In this document: positions 62,201 to 64,000 of the stretch, in pieces | Layout of the letters: every line of letters begins with the position of its first letter | Position numbering within the stretch: position 1 is the first letter of the stretch | Source of the DNA: Branchiostoma floridae | Taxonomy: Eukaryota; Chordata; Leptocardii; Amphioxiformes; Branchiostomatidae | Reading direction: 5' to 3' | Assembly (NCBI RefSeq): GCF_000003815.2 | Contig: NC_049996.1 | Location: 5,718,012-5,782,011 of the forward strand | Length of the DNA: 64,000 nt | Position numbers and translations under genes: made by a program | Notes under the pieces: generated by a model | Databases searched by the model: none | Seen by the model: the letters and a program-made list of their open reading frames with translations, nothing else | What the model was told of the DNA's origin: nothing

Positions 62201-63696
62201 ATGGACAGTTATGAACAATATTCTACTCTAATACTAGTGTTGGCTAATTCTAAACAGGTTGGGTTTGACTTCTTTTTTGGAAGCAGAGGGAGAGGAAAAG
62301 CCCCACCCTTTCTAAAATTTGTGGGTTCTGTGATTTCAAGAGAAAAGTGGCTAAGTGATTCTTTCGGCTTGGTTGAATGAACATTTGGAAATAAAATGTG
62401 TTTCAATGAAGACTAAAAGTGTCGTCGTACCAGATATTTCACAGTAGAAAGGTGACCGCCACACTTTTCCGCCAACTTCGACCGCCCACAGCTGACCGGT
62501 TCTGGAGCTGACGCTGACTTCTTTCATATTTGTTGCTCCTACAACTTGCCATGATTTTCCTTCAGGTGTTTTCGAGTTGATACCTTTTAAGATGAAGCAG
62601 AGATGTCAGCATTCTCAGAAAAAGAATTGATTAATTGGCTAAGATGACATAGAAACATCGGAGGGGTGATCAATAAGGATATACACCAAATGTCCAGTCG
62701 ACGTCTTTTTGAAAATCAGTAGGTAAGTGGCGAGAAAAACAAGGGTGAACTGTGATCAGAGCTGTGTGTGTCGTGTGTTCCTCTTGGCATCAAAATCTTA
62801 AAAGACATTGTTAAAATCTAATGAGTATTTCCTACATTTCCTTCTTATTTCGACTGGCAGGAGGTAGGTATCAAAAGCCGTGTAAGAGCCAAACATCTAA
62901 TGTCAACTTCATGTTTGTTAACTTTTCCTTCTCCCCCACCTAACGTTACTGGGTATCGCCTGTAATGTAGTGATGGCAATAATTTGAATTTTGGTAGACA
63001 TCCGTAAAAGGCTTTATACTTAATAATGATACCTCAAGATTTAAGTTGCACATTATGTCTTACTTACTGAACACGCAGTTTTACCATTGAAATAAGGATT
63101 AGAAAGGGCTTTAACGGTATATTGTTTTCTATAACGGAGCAAATTTGCATGTTAACGTTTTGAATCCAGCTTTTCGTTGGGTATGTTGGTATAGACTTGG
63201 AGTGGGGCTGGCTATTATTTTATGGGGGCGCTGTTGGCTAGAATCAAAGTTGGCTATGGTTCTAAACTGGGAAAGGGAGTTTTCTGTGGGAGGGAGTTTG
63301 CCTGGAAATGCAGTTTGCCGTGGAAGGAGTTTCGCTCCGTCCCGGGGTATAGAGAGAACCATAGCCAACTTTGAAACTAGCCATTCAGCGCCCCCCCCCC
63401 CCTCATAAACTAAGAGGCAGCCCCGCTTCGTCTGCGAAGGAGGGTTATGTCGGTATATACATCTACATAACATTATCAACCCAAATATACAAGCACCTTT
63501 CCTGACTATGGTGTATCCATGGTTGAAATATGGGAAACTTCCGATGACCCAAACTAAGTCTTTCCCCGAATGTATCCAGTCGATGTCGTGGCCAGTCCAG
63601 TCATAATTCACTAGATGTGTTTCAAAGTTGAAAAGACTGAAATCTGCAGTACTGATATCGACTGCCTTCCACGAGGTTCCTGTCGCCATCTTGTTT
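36616..63696 (-). CDS. Gene E: tectonin - 12x LDLa - F5/8C - C-type lectin protein (5' end beyond window)
   Basis: Minus-strand exons in order: tectonin 63497-63696, 62431-62583, 59329-59640; LDLa 58808-58933, 57643-57771, 56995-57138, 56151-56288, 55267-55398, 52892-53059, 52203-52331, 51477-51623, 46792-46935, 44519-44686, 43104-43217, 40592-40705; F5/8C 39634-39899 and 38897-39041; lectin about 38329-38540, 37094-37229, 36616-36677. Every LDLa exon is phase 1 to 1, and the assembled frame is open for roughly 1,045 codons. One junction is doubtful (38329/37229). A secreted or membrane multi-ligand recognition protein is inferred. The first tectonin exon begins in phase 2, so more exons lie right of the window. 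Confidence 0.85.
36893..36975. repeat. Small palindromic element with CRE-like TGACGTCA
   Basis: 'CTTCTGTGACGTCACATTAT' and an inverted partial match downstream, around the core ACACGTGAATCACGTGT. Related to 54886-55118. Confidence 0.5.
37094..37229 (-). CDS. Gene E exon: C-type lectin middle part
   Basis: Acceptor ttctttctttag, donor gtgtgt, phase 0 to 1, encoding KMVDFTWSDGSPVGNAF, a stretch without the EPN/QPD motif, and NDPFCAFLERHG. The phase 0 start does not match the best donor of the preceding exon. Confidence 0.7.
37310..37585. mobile_element. Inverted-repeat element related to PLE termini
   Basis: Arms around ACACAACCATTGCTTTATTT (37340) and its inverse (37555) enclose 'GCCGACCTTTCGGTGACCG' and 'CCCTGAGGAAAGTCGGTCAC'. 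CTGAGGA is present, but GAAAC is altered, so the hammerhead-like core is degenerate. Confidence 0.6.
38329..38540 (-). CDS. Gene E exon: C-type lectin N-terminal part
   Basis: Acceptor aatttcag, phase 1. It encodes CGKGWRMFEERCYQKF, WWAAERYCQALGGHLAAVNT and ETGWIGMKLGA. Donor choice is uncertain: gtcatc after 38329 keeps the frame, and gtgctg after 38334 breaks it. The donor side overlaps an 'aagatgaca' tandem repeat (38295-38330) that may have altered the original site. Confidence 0.75.
38897..39041 (-). CDS. Gene E exon: F5/8C domain, second part
   Basis: Acceptor atttctaag, donor gtacgg, phase 0 to 1. It encodes MFQATFDRSGREVLHLAIAV, then HAKVVRLTPHSRVG and MDIGLLGCP. A-x-x-V-R-L-x-P and the closing LLGC are discoidin signatures. 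Confidence 0.85.
39285..39590. mobile_element. Related inverted-repeat element, degenerate
   Basis: 'CACTGAATAAAGAGACTC' at the left and its inverse (gactctttattcagcg) at 39565-39585. It contains ACCGACGTTTCGGTGAACGT, whose complement has GAAACGTC but no intact CTGANGA. It ends about 45 bp from the F5/8C exon. Confidence 0.55.
39634..39899 (-). CDS. Gene E exon: F5/8C domain, first part
   Basis: Acceptor ttttgtaccag, donor gtgtgt, phase 1 to 0. It encodes PLLLEGYSIDEG, HWVVEGDDDWLQITLASPIQ, LAGVVVSGVKS and MTAYTEGDERK. The pattern PL-x-LE-x-G-x-I and D-W-L-Q-I-x-L is discoidin-like. The usual N-terminal cysteine is supplied by the preceding exon. Confidence 0.85.
40592..40705 (-). CDS. Gene E exon: LDLa-like module 12 (degenerate)
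   Basis: Phase 1 to 1, 38 codons: LPCIQTNRFFSSNNLCDGIP followed by DCSDASDEDAC. The calcium-binding CDGxxDCxDxSDE cage is intact, but only four of six cysteines are present. Confidence 0.85.
40790..41010 (-). repeat. R1-related fragment
   Basis: Contains 'gctagggggcccaaatctac' and 'gtagcatgtccaggac', as in the copies at 49,000-50,800. Confidence 0.6.
41023..41449. mobile_element. MITE of the TAGGGGTGGTACCGGTAC family
   Basis: Terminal inverted repeats TAGGGGTGGTACCGGTACA and its complement. The interior has mirrored 'gtccgatttttt'/'ggaccggtcc' blocks. Fragments of the same family lie at 11226-11685, 14165-14345 and 51250-51420. Possible TA target site. Confidence 0.75.
41645..42060 (+). mobile_element. 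tRNA-derived SINE
   Basis: Box A TGGCGCAGCGTG (about 41655) and box B GAGTTCGAACCC (about 41693) are followed by a long body. The last part recurs inverted at 63818-64000, and body parts recur at 31640-31920 and 48300-48490. Confidence 0.75.
42590..43050. repeat. Interspersed repeat, inverted copy at 62660-63010
   Basis: 'tctgattttcaaaaagacgtcgac', 'ttcacccttgtttttc' and 'acctaacgtta' blocks occur in reverse order and complement near 62690-62960. Confidence 0.65.
43104..43217 (-). CDS. Gene E exon: LDLa module 11
   Basis: 38 codons, phase 1 to 1, acceptor ctttcttcag, donor gtaggt: NCHFETCEATRKCPNEDHPC then DGVPHCLDSSEETNC. The cysteine spacing is kept, and SSEE replaces the usual SDE. Confidence 0.85.
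43815..44042 (+). other. Unassigned 75-codon ORF
   Basis: More GC-rich than its surroundings, ending in YNLGHGGGGK. I do not recognise the sequence. It lies antisense in a gene E intron and is followed by a small palindrome (44060-44095). It could be an exon remnant or transposon-derived. Confidence 0.2.
44201..44262. repeat. (TA)n microsatellite
   Basis: Uninterrupted TA dinucleotides. Confidence 0.97.
44288..44490. mobile_element. MITE, about 200 bp
   Basis: Inverted ends AGTTCACCTTTATCTGTGAG and beyond, matching over about 42 bp to GTTGTTTTT. The right end is 29 bp from the LDLa exon at 44519. Confidence 0.8.
44519..44686 (-). CDS. Gene E exon: LDLa module 10
   Basis: 56 codons, phase 1 to 1, acceptor gtcgttacag, donor gtaaat: SCIGQWASHEIAKVF ... 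YTCGLGTCPSWIYLCDDVNI then CGNWEDEQNC. The aspartate cage is partly replaced (CGNWEDE), so calcium binding may be weakened. Confidence 0.8.
44807..44944. mobile_element. MITE of the GGCCATGTTGATT family
   Basis: Ends 'atgttgatacgattatatgg' and 'ccatataatacaatcaatat' are inverted copies. Same family as 11115-11922. Confidence 0.65.
45546..45807. mobile_element. Palindromic element interrupted by the assembly gap
   Basis: Left arm (ending TGCGATAACCACC at about 45610) and right arm (starting AGGTGGTTATCGCA at 45740) are inverted copies over about 60 bp on either side of the gap. Confidence 0.75.
45640..45739. other. Assembly gap (100 N)
   Basis: Exactly 100 N, the usual placeholder for a gap of unknown size. 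It falls in the gene E intron between LDLa modules 9 and 10, so a missing exon cannot be excluded. Confidence 0.99.
46138..46183. repeat. GC-rich perfect hairpin
   Basis: ACCGGCACCGGTGTCGAT and its near-perfect inverse are separated by TTGC. Confidence 0.8.
46792..46935 (-). CDS. Gene E exon: LDLa module 9
   Basis: 48 codons, phase 1 to 1, acceptor atatcacag, donor gtaaga: YCNDIGGFFCGDTNECKEQH, RVCDGHPDC, then a 14-residue insertion (SFYRYGGYIPPPDE) before LSC in place of SDE. Confidence 0.85.
47055..47290 (-). mobile_element. Retroposon 3' end with (CAAA)n tail
   Basis: On the minus strand a body ends TTAATAAATAAAGGTTC followed by (AAAC)n (47055-47088 on plus, gttt repeats). It resembles a LINE/SINE 3' end; the class is not determined. 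Confidence 0.5.
47330..47391. mobile_element. Single arm of the PLE-terminus-like element
   Basis: 'accttcctcagggaaattct' then 'gactggttcac' matches the arm at 37510-37540 (inverted). It abuts the truncated start of the NHL pseudogene. Confidence 0.55.
47392..48234 (+). pseudogene. NHL propeller pseudogene, truncated, frameshifted and interrupted
   Basis: Translation RLNERVQVLSLNGTFLRLLP parallels gene B (NKRVQVSSINGTYLRLFP) and continues collinearly through DVTIDRKGRLWVVG, YIAVDDKGNFFETS and DICIDALGRVLVAQ. There is a frameshift at about 47750. A stop at 48050-48052 coincides with a roughly 95-bp insertion, after which the frame resumes ALAPGGQLVVTHGNLVSIFP to TAG at 48232-48234. The 5' part is lost at the junction with another element. 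It lies antisense in a gene E intron. Confidence 0.85.
48049..48147 (+). mobile_element. Short retroposon inserted in the NHL pseudogene
   Basis: A roughly 95-bp segment ending AAAATAAAATCAATCAATCA lies between NHL codons, flanked by AAGT/CAAGT on both sides (probable target duplication). A (AATC)n tail suggests a LINE 3' end or SINE. Confidence 0.65.
48300..48490 (+). mobile_element. SINE body fragment
   Basis: 'actcaggtgacaaatgagta', 'ggataggacgttaagtg' and 'gtgtgagtggatcaaacctt' match the SINE at 41645-42060 after its tRNA head. Confidence 0.65.
48590..50800 (-). repeat. Two adjacent R1-type copies plus a fragment
   Basis: Termini 'actagagttcggcgacctca' and 'tacctccatgaaatatttag' occur at 48841 and again at 49873. 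The copies end with (CA)n at 49848 and (CATA)n at 50705-50748. Read minus, they match 53571-54636. Confidence 0.75.
51250..51465. repeat. Fragments of the GGTACC MITE and of R1
   Basis: 'caaaacaacggtccatt' matches 41098-41115, and 'atacccttcttggcgaaggt' is an R1 terminus. The R1 piece ends about 12 bp before the LDLa donor. Confidence 0.6.
51477..51623 (-). CDS. Gene E exon: LDLa module 8
   Basis: 49 codons, phase 1 to 1, acceptor gtgaaaacag, donor gtattg (weak): FCDSIGGSRCKCGRLTKCHL, DRCDGLRMCYAPGSPYDCAD and DEENC. It has eight cysteines and a small insertion, and is therefore an atypical LDLa. Confidence 0.85.
52203..52331 (-). CDS. Gene E exon: LDLa module 7
   Basis: 43 codons, phase 1 to 1, acceptor tgttcttctag, donor gtaagt: PCFGTHDWQCPGENTCLSGD, SVCNTLIQCANGEDEKHC. 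All six cysteines are present. Confidence 0.85.
52560..52877. mobile_element. GC-rich MITE beside an LDLa donor
   Basis: Ends TAAGGGCACAACTCGCC and inverted TAGGGCACAACCCGCC. Internal 'ACGTACGG' motifs and a GC-rich palindrome (GCCGGCAGAATTTTGCCGGC). The right end is about 14 bp from the donor at 52892. ORFs across it are not real. Confidence 0.8.
52892..53059 (-). CDS. Gene E exon: LDLa-like module 6
   Basis: 56 codons, phase 1 to 1, acceptor attttcaaag, donor gtacgc: FCGPHAISAFDVVDL ... HAFCIPSENICNGLIEG, THDEMDC. A long first loop and HDE in place of SDE. Confidence 0.8.
53571..54636 (+). repeat. R1-type repeat copy
   Basis: It starts with the small hairpin ACCTCCATGAAATGTCATGG and ends TTTTCATGGAGGTATGAGG followed by GTCGCCGAACTC. 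The ends are inverted with respect to each other. The interior has GCCCCCTAGCGGCT blocks and ATGCAAAT-rich blocks. Confidence 0.75.
54886..55118. mobile_element. MITE with TGACGTCA-containing TIRs
   Basis: Ends CCACTGCTTCTGTGACGTCA and inverted ACCGTTTCTGTGACGTCACG, each extending to ACGTTAT. Every end carries a CREB/ATF-type octamer. Confidence 0.75.
55267..55398 (-). CDS. Gene E exon: LDLa module 5
   Basis: 44 codons, phase 1 to 1, acceptor ttaaactcaag, donor gtaatg: SCHSIGYWICQSSVPPFPKC, DRCNLIVDCVDFSDEIGC. Six cysteines and SDE kept. Confidence 0.9.
55672..55905. repeat. 18-bp minisatellite
   Basis: About 13 units of CATCATGTTTGACATGTG. ORFs on both strands (for example repeated HVKHDA or CASCLT) are artefacts of an 18-bp unit. 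Confidence 0.95.
56151..56288 (-). CDS. Gene E exon: LDLa module 4
   Basis: 46 codons, phase 1 to 1, acceptor tttttgaaag, donor gtgagt: FCSLHGLFGDIAYWKCRNSP, GCVKGEFLCNGIADCADGSD, EENC. A well-conserved LDLa with the full acidic cage. Confidence 0.95.
56380..56425 (-). ncRNA. Hammerhead ribozyme motif, left arm
   Basis: Minus-strand CTGAGGA, stem II GGTG/CACC, GAA, ACGT, A and AGC. It is the same as the right-arm copy, except that one change shortens stem II by two pairs. Confidence 0.6.
56658..56703 (+). ncRNA. Hammerhead ribozyme motif, right arm
   Basis: CTGAGGA (56665-56671), stem II GGTGTC/GACACC (56673-56678 and 56684-56689), GAA (56690-56692), ACGT stem III (56693-56696), cleavage residue A (56697), and stem I GCT/AGC. 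Confidence 0.7.
56995..57138 (-). CDS. Gene E exon: LDLa module 3
   Basis: 48 codons, phase 1 to 1, acceptor tcttgcag, donor gtaaga: SCSNFYHRYETLKRALIQCR, GCVHMLNVCDGGLDCSDGSD, ETGC. CDGxxDCSDGSDE cage intact. Confidence 0.95.
57225..57380. repeat. Degenerate (CTAT)n tract
   Basis: Imperfect tetranucleotide repeat with interruptions. Confidence 0.7.
57643..57771 (-). CDS. Gene E exon: LDLa-like module 2
   Basis: 43 codons, phase 1 to 1, acceptor gtttccag, donor gtacga: ACPEKHRRMCDGELGCYSPS, RVCDGEWNCGESKVDKWNC. The cysteine order is right, but the C-terminal acidic cage is lost. Confidence 0.85.
58090..58414. mobile_element. MITE with an internal 87-bp tandem duplication
   Basis: Ends TTTCCACTAGGACGGCGATC and inverted TTTCCACTAGGAAGGCGCTC, reaching CTGCGACCT. 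Between them an 87-bp unit is present twice (58144-58230 and 58231-58317) with about two differences. Confidence 0.8.
58808..58933 (-). CDS. Gene E exon: LDLa-like module 1
   Basis: 42 codons, phase 1 to 1, acceptor gttatag, donor gtaagt: LCAEDEIICPHSDNCIPECS, VCDEVVDCGDGDDNDERNC. Rich in acidic residues, with one extra cysteine pair. Confidence 0.85.
59329..59640 (-). CDS. Gene E exon: tectonin repeats
   Basis: 104 codons, phase 1 to 1, acceptor ttacatgtag, donor gtaatt. AVSVSVGRAGIWIVDYEGEV, YHRVGTFF, EAWVHVPGVTLQQVAVGDGV and VWGVESSHRAYVK show the tectonin pattern I-x-VG-x-x-G-x-W-x-V and W-x-x-V-x-G. Tectonin propellers bind lipopolysaccharide and glycans in several animals; ligands here are unknown. 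Confidence 0.85.
59830..61013 (-). repeat. R1 dispersed repeat, inverted copy
   Basis: Collinear on the minus strand with 22362-23462 from GCCAGAATGGCTAAGGTTAT. It holds three ATGCAAATTAGCTG-type blocks. Confidence 0.75.
61240..61860. repeat. Degenerate tandem repeat, about 125-130 bp
   Basis: Recurring 'tgtcaagttcaagcacca' then 'gcccaaaatcaaacctga' and 'cacccatgcaccaaaaatcg' in about five units. ORFs on both strands here are repeat-derived. Confidence 0.65.
62431..62583 (-). CDS. Gene E exon: tectonin repeat
   Basis: 51 codons, phase 1 to 1, acceptor ccttttaaaag-like, donor gtacga: EGKSWQVVGATNMKEVSVSS, RTGQLWAVEVGGKVWRSPF. A W-x-x-V-x-G and VSVSSRTGQLWAV tectonin unit. Confidence 0.8.
62660..63010. 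repeat. Inverted copy of the repeat at 42590-43050
   Basis: 'gtcgacgtctttttgaaaat' and 'aacaagggtgaactgtgatc' are reverse complements of sequence at 42885-42955. Confidence 0.65.
63222..63402. mobile_element. Palindromic MITE
   Basis: Ends GGGGGCGCTGTTGGCTAGAA and its inverse (to a C-run) match over about 40 bp, including AAGTTGGCTATGGTTCT. Confidence 0.8.
63497..63696 (-). CDS. Gene E exon: tectonin-like repeat (first in window)
   Basis: 66 full codons, phase 2 to 1, acceptor aattttcacag, donor gtgctt: GTSWKAVDISTADFSLFNFE, DWIHSGKDLVWVIGSFPYFN. GTSW is the common start of a tectonin blade. ATG within NKMATGTSW could be a start, but the open frame to the acceptor favours an internal exon. 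Confidence 0.7.
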
Positions 63697-63817
63697 CTGT
63701 GAAAATTCGTTGTATATTCATTGAAAAATGCCATTCAATGATAGCACAATAAGCCTACATGTCTGTGCGTGTGTGTGGCTCCGCAACATGTGTGTGTTTC
63801 GGGAAAATGTACTATAC

Positions 63818-64000
63818 TATTGGGTGGGCCGACTACTCACTCTTTGCAGCCAGGGGCTGAATTGCGAGGAGCTTACAATAGGCGGGGTTGAAATCGCAAG
63901 GGTCTGGAGCGAGCTGCCATTCGGCGCCACTCAGGTGACCTCAATACGACTGTCGCAAGTGTCTGGAGCGAGCTGCCATTCGGCGCCACTCAGGTGACCT
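63818..64000 (-). mobile_element. SINE copy running off the right edge
   Basis: Reverse complement of the SINE at about 41920-42055. 'gtctggagcgagctgccatt' with 'cggcgccactcaggtgacct' appears twice (63903 and 63961), a small tandem duplication. Confidence 0.75.

Noticed and set aside
63129-63734. 201-aa minus-strand ORF as a complete gene
   Set aside because: Only the first third is a tectonin exon. After the donor at 63497 it runs into intron and a MITE.

Overview
The window is animal nuclear DNA, most likely from a lancelet (Branchiostoma) or a close deuterostome relative. The reasons are the short GT/AG-bounded, mostly phase-1 exons encoding shuffled extracellular modules (C-type lectin, LDL-receptor class A, F5/8 type C, kringle, CUB, tectonin, NHL), and the dense small transposons, SINEs, Penelope-type retroelements and minisatellites that fill the introns. 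There are no bacterial features and no stand-alone RNA genes. Species assignment is inference. Gene models were built by hand from splice sites, reading phase and domain motifs.

Layout. 1-1140 (minus) is a 5'-truncated Penelope-like reverse transcriptase running off the left edge, followed by an inverted terminal segment carrying a complete hammerhead-ribozyme core. 1690-6207 (plus, gene A) is a probable type II membrane C-type lectin with a TM exon, a Thr-rich stalk exon (containing an apparent in-frame stop), a short linker exon and two lectin exons. 6208-18400 is repeat-rich and carries no recognisable gene; it includes a 3.4 kb fold-back element (12917-16321) with an 18-bp minisatellite at its centre, and a 56-bp minisatellite (16430-17930) with a higher-order repeat. 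18431-20230 (minus, gene B) is an NHL beta-propeller protein with Ser/Thr-rich linker exons. 23686-27470 (plus, gene C) is a paralogue of gene A with F5/8C and kringle modules inserted before the lectin domain. 29907-34328 (minus, gene D) encodes CUB plus C-type lectin with a QPD motif. 36616-63696 (minus, gene E) is a 27 kb gene: at least three tectonin-repeat exons, twelve LDLa-like exons, a split F5/8C domain and a three-exon C-type lectin domain. Its 5' end lies beyond the right edge. An NHL pseudogene (47392-48234, plus) sits in one of its introns, and a 100-N assembly gap (45640-45739) sits inside a palindrome.

How the genes fit together. All five genes look like secreted or membrane-anchored recognition proteins assembled from symmetric phase-1 exons. 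Genes A and C share an 82-nt linker exon and an identical lectin exon structure, so they are duplicates that differ by module insertion. Gene B and the pseudogene are NHL relatives. Genes D and E both end in a C-type lectin domain and lie head-to-tail with compatible phases. The cluster looks like a pattern-recognition gene neighbourhood diversifying by exon shuffling. Inverted-repeat elements have inserted very close to several splice sites. Two unrelated-looking mobile segments carry intact hammerhead cores.
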